DNA from: Chrysemys picta bellii
Lineage: Eukaryota > Chordata > Testudines > Emydidae
Reading direction: 5' to 3'
Assembly: GCF_011386835.1 (NCBI RefSeq)
Contig: NC_088792.1
Span: 111,324,421-111,388,420 of the forward strand
DNA: 64,000 bases
Both the position numbers and the translations under genes were made by a program. Each line of letters begins with the position of its first letter. The first letter of the stretch is position 1. Positions 45,427-56,739 of this stretch are shown here, piece by piece. The notes under the pieces were generated by a model. That model searched no databases and was not told where the DNA came from. It saw only the letters and a list, made by a program, of their open reading frames with translations.

Positions 45427-45844
45427 ATAGACTCATCTCCCTTGTATTGTTATAGCTGGTGGCTATTTCTTCCTCAAATAGCAGAATTATGGTAAACTAT
45501 CCTGTCCTTACAAGATATGAGCAGGTAACTTGTAGTCTGCTAATGTTATCCTTACAAGTCTCAAAGGAGTCAGTAATGTAGGTATAACAAGATTTATTAA
45601 TTTTGCAGTATTGTGTTCTTTGTCCACCAGATGAAATCTTTTGAAATAAAAATAGCGGTCTGAGGGCTTGGCTACACATGGGTATGTGTGTGTATGGGGC
45701 TGATGGTGTTTAAACAGGATTAAGTCGAGTTAAACCAGTTTGAAAATGCTTGCATGCACACAGTGCAATTCGTTACAGTGCACTAACTCCATACTTATTG
45801 GGAACTCTGCAGTCCTCTTTCAAGTGAACTAAGTTTACCGCAAA

Positions 45845-46297
45845 TTGTTTGCTCTGTTGTTCAAAAAGTTTGCTCTGTTGTTCATGCTGCACACTACTCT
45901 GGCAGTCCTCCAGCTGCTATCCCACGCTGCTTTGTCAGCAACCGTTAGTGACCTTTCTCTTTACCTGTGTGTCCTCCACAGCTCCGGTGTCAAGTTAACC
46001 AGATGTCCCCTCCCGCATTTAAAAACTAGCACCAGGCCAGAATTTGCCCATTTGCTCCTGGATTCGAAGTCTATGACTCTATATCAGTATTGCTGCAATA
46101 TTACTCCAGAAGCCGAACAACATGCCTCAAGCAATGGCTGGAGCCATGCTGAGACCTTGGATCTCATTGCTATCTGGGGAGAAGCATTGGGGCAAAAAGC
46201 TTTTGTGGCCAGCCACTGTAATAAGGATCTTTTTGCATACATTGCTAAGCAGATGTCTGTGAGGGACCATAACAGGGATGTGGATAATACAGTATAG
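45845..46297 (+). pseudogene. Myb/SANT-like ORF of the Harbinger element
   Basis: Residues 94-148 of the open frame contain SNGWSHAETLDLIAIWGE and HCNKDLFAYIAKQMSVRDHN. This is the trihelix/Myb-like domain that in Harbinger elements binds DNA and helps the transposase into the nucleus. The domain is cut short: the third helix (usually CRTKIKNLK-like) is not found before the stop at 46297. Upstream residues of the frame look like untranslated sequence. The gene continues in decayed form beyond the retroelement insertion; the open frame at 46790-47098 may be its remnant but has no domain I recognise. Confidence 0.72.
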
Positions 46298-46317
46298 AGA
46301 GAAAACATCTCAGGAGA

Positions 46318-46499
46318 CAAGTATCAGAAGGGTAGCCGTGTTAGTCTGGATCTGTAAAAAGCAACAGAGGGTCCTGTGGCACCTTTAAGACTAACAGATG
46401 TATTGGAGCATAAGCTTTCGTGGGTGAATGCTTTCATCCACGAAAGCTTATGCTCCAATAAATCTGTTAGTCTTAAAGGTGCCACAGGACTGTCTGTTG
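46318..46499. mobile_element. Hammerhead-like retroelement, copy C (182 bp, 12-bp duplication)
   Basis: Flanked by the perfect 12-bp repeat CATCTCAGGAGA (46306-46317 and 46500-46511) and, like copy B, 182 bp long. It contains GGTAGCCGTGTTAGTCTGG, CTTTAAGACTAACAGATG and GCATAAGCTTTCGTGG and then folds back. GAAA-GC-TTAT-GC-TC is intact at 46442-46455. The CUGANGA side is missing on both strands, so no ribozyme could form. Confidence 0.88.
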
Positions 46500-47445
46500 C
46501 ATCTCAGGAGAATGTACATTGAAACCAGGAATGCCAAGAAAAGGTCCAGCAGTGGAAGTGTGACCTGTCGATATTTTTGAGGAGCTGGGCTGGCTAACCT
46601 GAGGAGGAAAAATGGAAGAAACAGTATGAATTGTTTGCATACCTCATTGCAGATTCCCGTCCCCCCCAAAAAACAATGAAGAGGTAGAGATTTTACTTGT
46701 GCTTGGAGAGGGGTAAAAGGAATGTCACTCTCTAGAGCGATCCTTGGAATGGCCAAAGATAGTGTAGCAGCACCAAAAACAGTGCTGCCATGGCAAAAGA
46801 CAGTGTTGAAAGACAGGGAGATGCAGAGGTAACGCCTGGAGGTAATCCAGAGCCCAAATTCTCCGCTGCAGCATACACTGCTATTAAGGCAGCAGGCAAT
46901 GCAATGCTACAAATTGGGACCTGCGATGTTCTACAGCCCATGGACAGTAGAGGTAATGGGAACACCAGCAACTCCTCCCCACTGTTCCACCCTCAGCCAT
47001 ACTCTCAAATGCCATTCCCTTCCCAGACCCAAGCCGAGGGCAGCGAGAACATCTGCACCAGAGAGCCCAGGTCTTTTACACCATTTAACAATCTCTAATA
47101 ACTACCAGCCACTCAACTACCAGAAGGCCCAAGAAAAAGAAGAGATGGAGACAAGACATATACTCGCCTGTGACTTGAATCCTCCCTCCTCTTGTTGTGT
47201 CTCCCCTCCACTGCACTGTTTCACTTTGAATTTTGGTTTCATTATTGTTCTAATTAAAGGCTTATTTCTGTTTGCTATATGATACATTGTTTAATAATAA
47301 CAACTTCAAATTCATGTATAAAGAGTCCTCAATGCATTTTACACAGAAAATCCATAGGTTCTAAATATATCACAGGGTTTTGCAAAAGTATCTAGGCACA
47401 GACACAAGGTAAAATAAGAATTGCCACAACATTCCACTTCTACCA

Positions 47446-48660
47446 CTCATAAGCAACCCTGAACTGCTTGTAATCCATCCTCCCTCCCCCAGGTTGGCAG
47501 CTGCACATTTTCACACATGAAAATCAAAGTAGCAGCAATAGGCATCCCTGACAGCATTGCCCTGGCTGTTTCCATTGTGTGTTGAACGCCTTGCTGGCTG
47601 CTCAAACTGCTGAGCAAGTCTCTGCTCCTCAGCCTCCCGCCTATTGTTAAGACTTTCTCCATTTCTTTCGCAAATATTGTGCAAAATACAACATGCTGCT
47701 ATTATCTTTGGTACATTTTTTTTTTGCTGCTTCCAACCTATTCCAGAAACAGTATCATTTTCCTTGCAGATGGCCAAATGCACACTTCACTGTCATTCTG
47801 TAGCTACTGAAGTGGCTCCAAGTGGCTCATGAATGGCTTCATTCACCAGGGAAGCAGAGGATAAGCTAGTGTCCAAGGATAACTGGAGCAATCTCCACAC
47901 CATTAATGTTCACTGTGATGCTGGGATCAAACTGTCCTTTCTGCATTAAAGTAAACAGAGCTGAGTTCCGAAAGATCCTGGACCTGTCCAGACCACCCAG
48001 CATTTGTGTGTAAACTTGCTATGGGGACAAGCAGCCTTTGGAGCACCATGGAGAAATACCCCCTTTCTGTTTATAAATTCTGCACTGTGTGTGTGTGTGT
48101 GTGGTGGAAATAGGAAATTGGGACCCATCAGTGCCTCAATACAGTTTGGGAACCCCATGCATTCAAAGCTATCAATAATCTCCTGAGCATTACCAAGCTT
48201 TATAACCCAGTGCAGTGGTACCTTGTCCGTGGTATCATACTCCTGCATGACAATGGCCCTGACAGTTGATCTGCACCAGCCAAATTGGTTGGGTTCTGAC
48301 TTGTAGAATTTGGGGGCGGCTATGGTGATGTGCTTCTCCGTGGGTATATGGCACCGCACATTGGAATGCTGCCGCTGCACTCTGCAAGCTAGTAGAGCAC
48401 ATATCTCAAAAAAGGTTTCCTTTGCCATCCTGAATTTCTTTTGCCACTGCTTGTTATCCCAGGTGCACAGCACAGTCCTTTCCTACCAATCCATGCTGGT
48501 TTTCTGAGCCTGAAAATGGTGCTGCACATTGTGAAACTGCTCCAGGAACTCCTCCTCTAGTATCCATTGCTTGGTGTCCTCCTTCTTGTCCTTGTCCCGC
48601 TTCATCTGCCTCCTCTGAATCTGCTGGTGTTGCTGGAGGAGCTGCAGCTGCTACCACATC
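47446..48660 (-). pseudogene. PIF/Harbinger (HARBI1-like) transposase, broken
   Basis: The minus-strand frame at 48473-47946 matches a HARBI1-like DDE transposase: KKFRMAKETFFEICALLACR (N-terminal helical part), PTEKHITIA, PNQFGWCRSTVRAIVMQ, LGNAQEIIDSFECMGFPNCI, SAEFINRKG. A separate frame (47783-47511) has the C-terminus, KIIAACCILHNICERNGE. The first catalytic Asp, normally in an IDGTH-like box after the PNC motif, is replaced (EALMGPNF). The second (VHDAR-like) is lost in a degraded stretch. The N-terminus upstream of 48473 is frameshifted. A full protein is about 350-400 residues. It is inactive. Confidence 0.88.
48086..48102. repeat. GT microsatellite
   Basis: About eight GT steps within the decayed transposase region, placed after the FPNC block. 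Confidence 0.85.
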
Positions 48661-49158
48661 ATCTGCTTGGTGGTGCAGCAGGCGAAATCCAAAACTAAAT
48701 TTATCGGGCTTCGAGGGCTGAAATATAGCCCAAGCAGCCTCTGTGTATTTGCAGTTGCCAGGATAGTGGCACAAAACATTGTTGGATCCATACTCACTGG
48801 CAACAATTGAAAATTGCACTAGCCAGCCCAGGAAGAAAGCATGGGGTAGAGATAGTGGAAACATGGGATTTTTTTTTTAAATTTGAACCCACCTGGCTTC
48901 TACCAAACATCTCCTAATACAGAGCAAGAAAAATCCCAGAATGCACATTGCTAATCAGTGAAGCAAAGGATCATGGGATACCCTCTCAGAATATCCCACA
49001 GCATGCCATCGCATATGTACATAAATGTGTACTGAAAGAAGCACAGCTTCCCATGTGCATGCTATTACTGTGGTTTACATACTGCCACTGGAATACTACA
49101 CGTCAAATAATCCAGTTTGACACCCTCACCCCCACCCCTTTTTCATGTGGACAAACCT

Positions 49159-50489
49159 GTAATTTCTGATACATACTGAGATAAAGTTGTGCTTAATTAT
49201 TATTTTAACTATATTTTCCACTCTGGTTTAAAGCAATGGGAGCATGATTTCCACACAGAATAATCCTAAAAGAACAGGCACAGTGTGTGGACTGTAATCT
49301 AGTTAGCTTTCATGTTTGTTACATTTCAGGGAATGGAAAGTGAAATTCAAATGGCAGTTAACGTAAAAAGAACCCATTTTTGAAGCATCTGATGTGTGTG
49401 TAGCAAAAATATTTCTACTTCTGTTTTCTCTCAATACTTATTTTACCATTTCTTCCAAATGAGTCAAGTCAGCGTTGAAATTTTCTCACTTGACAAATCA
49501 AAGAAAGTTAAACTGGAATTAAGTTTGTTCCTGCACGTTTTAACAGCAGACTGCATTTTTAGCCATCTCTCTTTTTAAATTTCTACCTTTTTTGAGAAAT
49601 GTAACTGATCTAAAGCTACCTCTCAGTGGGGTAATTAGTGATGCTGCTGCATTTGGTTTGCGTTACTTTTGCAGCTAAGATCCCTGCATAGAACTGAGAG
49701 GTGATAGGAAAGGGGGAAATGGAGGGGAGGGAAAAGGGGGGAAAGGTCTATAAAGTTTTATTGGCCTGGAAAACAGGAATTCAGTTGTGAGCAGATTGTT
49801 AGCCAAATTCAGCAGCACTGGAGTTTATCACCCCTGACTTCATGAATAGGTGTCAATGGGAATTTCCATCAAGGGATTCAGTTCAGAGGGGAATCTGTTC
49901 TGGCAAGCCACAAACCCATTATATTTGCAAGCATCTCTGCAAAATATTCCTGTGATTTGTCTTGAGAGATTTTAATTAGCTGTTGGGGAAATGCGTGAGT
50001 GAGCTGGCATGGCTGCTCTCAGTACAGCCCATAACAGCCAAATAGTATAACCTTGTGCCCTTGCTATCAGAATATTTATTTTAACCTGGCACGTATGCTG
50101 TTTTCAGTGGAATTAAAGTATTTCAGGCCAGATTGTGGAGCCATTACTTAGACTATTGAGCAGTTACTCACTTGAGTAGTCTTATTGTTTTCAATGAGAC
50201 TACTCACATGAGTAACTGCACACCACTGTGAGTAAAGACTCTACAATCTGGTTCCCAATTAGCAATTTAAATGAAAAATAATGTATTTGTTCAAACACTA
50301 AGGAAACTAATTAGTTAGTTTCCTTTTGTTGATTTGTTTTTTGTTTGGGAGAGCGGGAAGGGGAACTGAAATCCCCAGCTGCAGAATGTTTAGTCAACAT
50401 ATCAAGGAACTCAAGCAACAATTAAAGACTTGTGTTTGGTAGCAAAATAAAGTTGATGTCAGTCTCTAATTTTCAGCTCTTTTTCATTT
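49159..50489. other. FHOD3 intron 1, unassigned
   Basis: No exon was recognised. A palindromic repeat lies at about 50128-50255 (CCAGATTGTGGAGCC...CTCTACAATCTGG, with ACTCACTTGAGTAGTC facing GACTACTCACATGAGT). Confidence 0.55.
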
Positions 50490-50497
50490 TGCATCAT

Positions 50498-51343
50498 TAG
50501 GACCCTACCAAATTCACTATCCATTTTGGTCAATTTCACGGGCATAGGATTTAAAAATATCATAAATTTCATTATTTCAGCTATTTAAATCTGAAATTTC
50601 ACAGTGTTGTAATTGTAGGGGTCCTGACCCATAAAGGAGTTGTGGGGGGATCGCAAGGTTATTGTAGGGGGGTTGTGGTATTGCTACCCTTACTTCTGCG
50701 CTGCTGCAGGTGGTGGTGCTGCCTTCAGAGCTGGACAGCTGGAGAGTGGCGTCTGCTTGCTGGGAGCCCAGTTCTGAAGGCAGAGCCACCTCCAGCAGCA
50801 GTAAGGATGTCATGATATGGTACAGAATAATAGAATATCAGGGTTGGAAGGGACCTCAGGAGATCATCTAGTCCAACCCCCTGCTCAAAGCAGGGCCAAT
50901 CCCCAGACAGATTTTTACCCCAGTTCCCTAAGTGGCCCCCTCAGGGATTGAACTCACAACCCTGGGTTCAGCAGGCCAATACTCAAACCACTGAGCTATC
51001 CCTCCCTCCAAGGGGTGCGGTATTGCCACTCTTACTTCTGTGCTGCTGGCAGGGCGCTGCCTTCAGAGCTGGCCACCTGGCCAACAGCTGCCGCTCTCTG
51101 GCCACCCAGCTTTGAAGGCAGCAGCGCAGAAGTAAGGATGGCAATACCGCAACCCCCTTAAAATAACCTTGTGACCCCCCACTGCAACTCCCTTTTGGGT
51201 CAGGACCCCCAATTTGAGAAACGCTTGTCTCCCCATGAAATCTGTATAGTATAGGGTAAAAGCACCCAAAAGACCAGATTTCATGGAGGGAGACCAGATT
51301 TCAAGGTCCATGACATGTTTTTCATGACTGTGAATTTGCCCTA
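50498..51343. mobile_element. hAT-like fold-back element with perfect 8-bp duplication, split by a SINE
   Basis: Ends TAGGACCCTACCAAATTCAC and GTGAATTTGCCCTA are flanked by the perfect repeat TGCATCAT (50490-50497 and 51344-51351). Long inner arms are inverted: GGTCCTGACCC.TAAAGGAGTTG...CAACTCCCTTTTGGGTCAGGACC, and TTGC.ACCCTTACTTCTGCGC in both orientations. A tRNA-headed SINE has landed inside (50823-51006). Confidence 0.92.
50823..51006 (-). mobile_element. tRNA-headed SINE with CR1-like tail, antisense
   Basis: The minus strand starts GGGATAGCTCAGTGGTTTGA (A box) and has GGGTTGTGAGTTCAATCC (B box). It ends in the CR1-like AGGTCCCTTCCAACCCTGAT and ATTCTATTATTCTG. It is better preserved than the copy at 16160 and carries the longer CTGCTTTGAGCAGGGGG segment. 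Confidence 0.87.
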
Positions 51344-51351
51344 TGCATCAT

Positions 51352-53847
51352 GCAGTATAGCAGGAGAATCCAGCCCCAGTTACAAGAAATACTGATTAAT
51401 TGGTCAACATGAGTCAGTCTCCTCCAGGAACTAGATAGATTTTGCCATTAATGATACCTACATGAACAGTTATGGCTGACCCATGAACTCGCAGTGATGG
51501 ATATCTTCTGCAGTGGAATATAAAATCTCCAGTAACCAGCACCAACCCATCTCAGCAGTCACTGTAGATAATTGTGCAGGAAAATTAGTCCAGAGAGATG
51601 CTACTGTTTTACAAGTAAAGAACAGTTGTGTGCCAGTTGAAAGTATCATGTTAAACATGGAAATGGTAGAGCTGTACAATTGTTCATTCATTTTCATTGT
51701 CCCTAGAAGCATCACTTGGTTGAAAATGGTGTTACTGTGCTCTTGCATGTTCCCAAGTCTGGGATAGCAAATCACCAAAGAGGGCAGTTTCTTTGCTAAA
51801 GAACCTGATGGAATTTAATGTTAATCACTAGCTTTGGGCCATGCATTATAATCTTAGACTGAGAGACAAGGATACATAAACAAGATTCTTGGTCACAGCT
51901 GAGGAACACTCAGTGCAGGTTTTAGAATTATGTGCAGAGGCTGAATAAAAGCCCTGATTTTGGAATCACTATGTGTAGAGCTGAACCGCTGGCATGACTT
52001 AGAGGAGTCTTTAGATTTGAAATTGTGGTAAGTTGCACCTGTGTGGTTTGTTTATACAAGGTGTTTGCAATGATGCATCTTCATTGGTGTATCTACACTG
52101 GTGTAAAAAACCCAGTGTAGACAAGGTCTAACTTGTCCAAGGTTACACAGGTAAATTTGTCTTCCCAGTCCTGTCAAAAAATAAATCTTCAGTCTTCCAT
52201 TTCACCTACTTTAACCACTCTTAATTTTTTTTCTGAGCAGGGACATTCAAGGTTTTGGCATCCGAGTATTCGACTTAGGTTTTCATACCGGCCCATTACC
52301 ATGGTATCTGAGAACCTTTCAGCAGTGCATTTAAACAATATGCTAGCATTTGTAATATGTAGTACCTTCTCCATTCCTTTCCTAGGGGGGAAAATAGTCC
52401 TCTCTGTGCGTGTGTTTGTTTTCGAAGTACTTGGAGCTTTTTTTAGTGCAGTGAACACCAGGTCAAAAAAATGTGCTTTGCATTTGGAATAGAAAGTAGT
52501 AAGGTTTGCAGAAGTGCTTAGTTCTTTATCGAGTGGGTTCTAGCCTTGGACCAGGCTCTGGAAAATGCTCTTGTACAAATGAGCTGGTATCTGACGGTTT
52601 CATTCTGCCAAAGGAGCCGAGTTGTTGTTGGCGGTCATGGTTCAGAACTGTGCAACAATATTTTAGATATCCTGGTATCCATCAGTTAAGGGCTTGTCTT
52701 TTCTAGAGAAAATAGTGTATTTTTAACACATCTTATCTAACATGTTAAACAAGGCAAGTTGTAGTTTAAACTTGTTTTAGCTGACGGGGAGCCAGGAGCC
52801 TAGGAGCACTATTTGCTTATCAATTTTGTGGTCAAGTTTGTGATATTCTCTCAGGAATGATATTAACAAGGCCCTGGGCTTGTCTTTTTCAGCATAGATG
52901 AGTGTTTTAGTGGTGAAATTTCATAGTTAGAAAAAAATCTGTTTATAAATTTTGACATTCTAATAACCATTAGGAAACTAACTAAAGAAACAAACACAGA
53001 ATGTCTACTTTATCAATTTTCAGTCTATAAAAGGGGAAGAAAGTAAAGAACTAGCAACATGCAAATAAGAAATCTAATTTAAATGTTGGAAAGTCAATGT
53101 AAATTTAAAAACCATATTTGGAAAATCCTTTTTAAATTTAAAAAATAAAATCATTATATTTACTCACCCTGATATTTTTAGGGTGCCAGTGTAGTGGAAG
53201 ACTGGGGTGATGTGCCTGCAGTAACCCATGTTACCGAGGGGTGCCCCATTACATGAGGCATCAGTTGAAGCAAGATGTTGTCAAACCCAATCAGATGTAT
53301 TGCCACCTAGGTATATTAAACTGAGTTGAATGGGGCAGATTACATCTCTCATAGCCATTGCTTCAGGCTACCTACAGACACAGGGAGACAACACAACATT
53401 GGTTGTCTCTGCAATTTCGAGGCCTAGAATAAATATTTTTTTATTTAAAAACAAAAGCTTTGATTTGGGAGTACAATTCTTCAGCAAACTGTGGAATTCA
53501 TGGCATATTCCACAACGCAGAATGCATGTGGCTCTGATAAGTTACCTAAAAGTTTAGAGACTGTGGTGACATGACTGAAAAACTACAATTTGAGGGAAAT
53601 GTTCAGGATGGGGAAGCTTTGCATGTATGCAACACAATCTAGGGAAGCTAGATTTGAGTTGTCAGAGGATAGAGAATGAATGCTATCAACTCTTCTACAT
53701 CTGGTCTTGTGGGAAGATTTATGATCTAAGAACCAGGATAAGTATCTCGTCCCATCTGAGATGGAGACTAGGCTAACTCTGTGGTTTTCAGAACTGAATT
53801 TCTAGAATTGAGGTAAGGAAAGTCAGAAAAGATCACGGTCTACTTGG
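51352..53847. other. FHOD3 intron 1, mostly unassigned
   Basis: No exon was recognised. At 52088-52130 a short Harbinger-MITE-like trace remains (GTGTATCTACACTGGTGT...CAGTGTAGACAAGG). Confidence 0.5.
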
Positions 53848-53855
53848 ACTTGAAG

Positions 53856-54004
53856 CAGGACCGGCTCTAGGCACCAGCAAAGCAAGCACGTGTTTGGGGC
53901 GGCACAATTCCAGGGGCGGCATTCCGGCCATTCTTTTTTTTTTTTTTTTTGCTTGGGCAGTTGCACTTTCAGAGCTTGGGGCAGCAAAAAACCTAGAGCT
54001 GGTG
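53856..54004. mobile_element. hAT-like MITE, 149 bp
   Basis: Ends CAGGACCGGCTCTAGGCACC and CCTAGAGCTGGTG are flanked by ACTTGAAG (53848-53855) and ACTTGAAC (54005-54012), a 7 of 8 match. It contains a T run at 53933-53950 and paired GGGGC(A/G)GC motifs. Confidence 0.82.
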
Positions 54005-54012
54005 ACTTGAAC

Positions 54013-54446
54013 ATGCTGTGAGGTTCTGTGAATGTCTCTTGTTGCCTCCCTGAACTGAAACAGAGGGAGTGCACAAATCCAAGGGAGCTTCCAAACCTAA
54101 GGTGGCAGAGACAGACACTACATCAGTCAGTGGACCTGAGAAGACACCCTTGTCCTAGTCTGTGACAAGCCAGGATGATTAACAGTGCTGTGCAACTTGA
54201 GGTGACCTGTAGAGGTTCAGGCTGTGTTGAGTGAGTGAGAATTGAATGAACATGGCAACCAATGGAGGTTGGAGGTTATTGTAGAAGCAAAACTTTACAT
54301 TTGATTCAGAGTAGAAGCTGTTTAGTTTAAGATAATATATTTGATGTATACTTAAATGTTTTTAGCAGTCAACATGAAGATAATAGAAAGCCCTGTTTAA
54401 ACTGGGACTCCACTCTTTGTAATATTGTGGACATTTATTTATTTCA

Positions 54447-54482
<36 letters not shown>

Positions 54483-55053
54483 GGGAGACATAATGTTATG
54501 TATACAAATACATTCATTTTCCTTGCAACTAGAGTTCAATTTCAAATGACAAGAAAGGCTGCAGCATGCACTATTTGAGAAGAATAGCTGGTTTGAAAGA
54601 TTCTGGAAGTACCTAGCTTTTTTTAATCCGTAGTGAAGATGATCTGGAACTATCCATAACAGATGGGCGAGATGATGGGCAGATGGGCGGAATGAACTGA
54701 CCTGTGCATGGCAGGTTCTAGTTCCAAGCTGGGACTAATAGTTTATTTTAATTATATGATGATGTCACATGTTACCTCTAATCACATCAACATTCTCATG
54801 AAGAGGGAAACATTTATGGGGCAGATAGGAAACAGGTCTTTATTTGTTTTTTGTTTAATTCATGATATGTTGGGTGCAACATAAATACCTAGAGAGGCAG
54901 TTAAAATACTACAGATGAAGTGAACAAACTATTTGCTACTGATGTTGTCTCCCTCCCTCAGCCAATTTGGTAGTACTCTTCAGTTATTATTTAATGTTTG
55001 TACAAGAACTCATACTGCATTCATCACCAAAGTATGTGGTGCACTTTACAAGT
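54013..55053. other. FHOD3 intron 1, mostly unassigned
   Basis: Contains a CT microsatellite and a short AGATGGGCG tandem at 54661-54690. No exon was recognised. Confidence 0.5.
54450..54479. repeat. CT microsatellite
   Basis: About 15 uninterrupted CT steps. Confidence 0.95.
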
Positions 55054-55056
55054 TTA

Positions 55057-56732
55057 GGACATACCTACACTAGAAAAGGCTTGCTGGTAGACCTATACCC
55101 GTAAACCCTGCTAGTAGAGATGCAGTTTATACCAGCAAAAGAGTTCTTTTGCTGATTCAGTTTATACCGGTTCACTTAACAAACTAAGCTATACCTGCAC
55201 TTTATTGCCTGTGTAATTGCATGTGCAGTAGAACTTTTGCTGACATAGCTATGCCAGGTAGGAGTATGATTTTTTTTTACACTGATAAAAATATAAGACC
55301 GGCCATACTGGCTCAGACCAATGGTCTATCTAGTCCCTGACTTCCGACAGTGGCCAATACCAGATGCTTCAGAGGGAATGAACAGAACAGGGCAATTATT
55401 GAGTGATACAGTGCCAGCTTCTGGCAGTTAAAGGCTTAGGACATCCAAAGCATGAGGTTGCATCCTTGATCATCTCGGCTAATAAGTATTGATGGACCCA
55501 TCCTCCATGAATTTATCTAATTCTTTTTTGAACCCAGTTATGCTTTTGGCCTTCACAACATCCCTGGCAATGAGTTGCACAGATTGACTGTGCGTTGTGT
55601 GAAGTAGAGTACTTTCTTTTGTTTGTTTTAAACCTGCTGCATATTAATTTCATTGGGTGATCCCTGGTTCTTGTGTTATGTGAAGGAGTAAATAACACTT
55701 CCTTATTTTCTTTCTCTACACCATTCATGATTTTATAGACCTCTATCATATCCTCCCTTAGTTGTCTCTTTTCCAAGCTGAACAGTTCCAGTCTTTTTAA
55801 TCTCTCCTCATACGGAAGCTGTTCCATACCTTTAATCATTTCTGTTGCCCTTCTCTTGTACCTTTTCCAGTTCTAATATATCTTTTTTGAGATGGGGTGA
55901 CAGAACTGCATGCTGTATTCAAGGTGTGGGCGTACCATGTATTTATATTGTGGCTTATGATATTTACTGTCTTATTATCTGTCCCTTTCTTACTGGTTCC
56001 TAACATTCTCTTAGCTTGTTTGACTGCTGCTGCACATTGAGTAGATGTTTTCAGAGAACTATCTACACTGACTCCAAGATCTCACACTTGAGTGGCAATA
56101 GCTAATTTAGAGCCATCATTGTGTATGTTTAGTTGCTTTTCAATATGCTTCACTTTGCATTTATCAACATTGAATTTGTTGCCCAGTCACCCAGTTTTGT
56201 CAGATCCCTTTGTAACTCTTTGCAGTCTGCATTGGACTTAACTATCTTGAGTAATTTTGTATCATCTGCAAATTTTGCCACCTCACTGTTTACTCCATTT
56301 TCCAGACCATTCATAAATATGTTGAACACACTGCTCCCAGTACAAATCTGAAAACTGACCATTTATTCTTATCCTTTGTTTCCTGTCTTTTTAACCAGTT
56401 ACTGAGCCATGAGAGAACCTTCCCTCTTATCCCATAGCTGCTTACTTTACTTATGAGCCTTTGGTGAGGGATCTTATAAAAAAACTTTCTGAAAGTCCAA
56501 GTACACTAAATCCACTGGATTACCCTTGTCCACATGTTTGTAGATTCCCTCAGAGAGTTCTAATACATTGGTGAGGTATGATTTCCCTTAACAAAAACTG
56601 CATTGACTCTTCCCCAACAGATCATGTTGATCTATGTGTCTGATAATTCTGTTCTTTACTATAGTTTCAACCAATTTGCCTATCCTAACAGACATAGCTA
56701 TGCCAGCAAACCTCTTAAGTGTATGTCAGGCC
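55057..56732. mobile_element. PIF/Harbinger-like MITE interrupted by a LINE
   Basis: GGACATACCTACAC (left) and GTGTATGTCAGGCC (right) are the ends, flanked by TTA (55054-55056 and 56733-56735). GACATAGCTATGCCAG occurs in both halves (55242-55257 and 56691-56706). A LINE of about 1.4 kb fills the middle. Confidence 0.82.
55285..56685 (-). mobile_element. CR1-group LINE (family B), antisense, 5'-truncated
   Basis: The left end is the family B 3' terminus (CATACTGGCTCAGACCAATG). Inward on the minus strand are MIKGMEQLPYEERLKRLELF (55780-55839), the catalytic [14 protein letters not shown] (near 56233-56275), and NIFMNGLENGVNSEV (near 56280-56325). The 5' end stops in sequence matching 24.65 kb (ACTATAGTTTCAACCAATTTG). 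Frameshifts are present. This copy shows what the interrupted copy at 1-5260 looked like before its insertions. Confidence 0.88.
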
Positions 56733-56739
56733 TTAGATT

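Larger units (their letters stand above)
45662..49158. mobile_element. Decayed PIF/Harbinger transposon with both genes (about 3.5 kb)
   Basis: It holds a Myb-like DNA-binding ORF on the + strand and a Harbinger DDE transposase on the - strand, converging, as in vertebrate Harbinger elements. The left end GGGCTTGGCTACACATGG and the right end CATGTGGACAAACC are a weak inverted pair, so the boundaries are estimates. Both genes are broken. A 182-bp retroelement has inserted at 46318-46499. The MITEs with GTCTACAC ends nearby may be related short derivatives. Confidence 0.8.
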
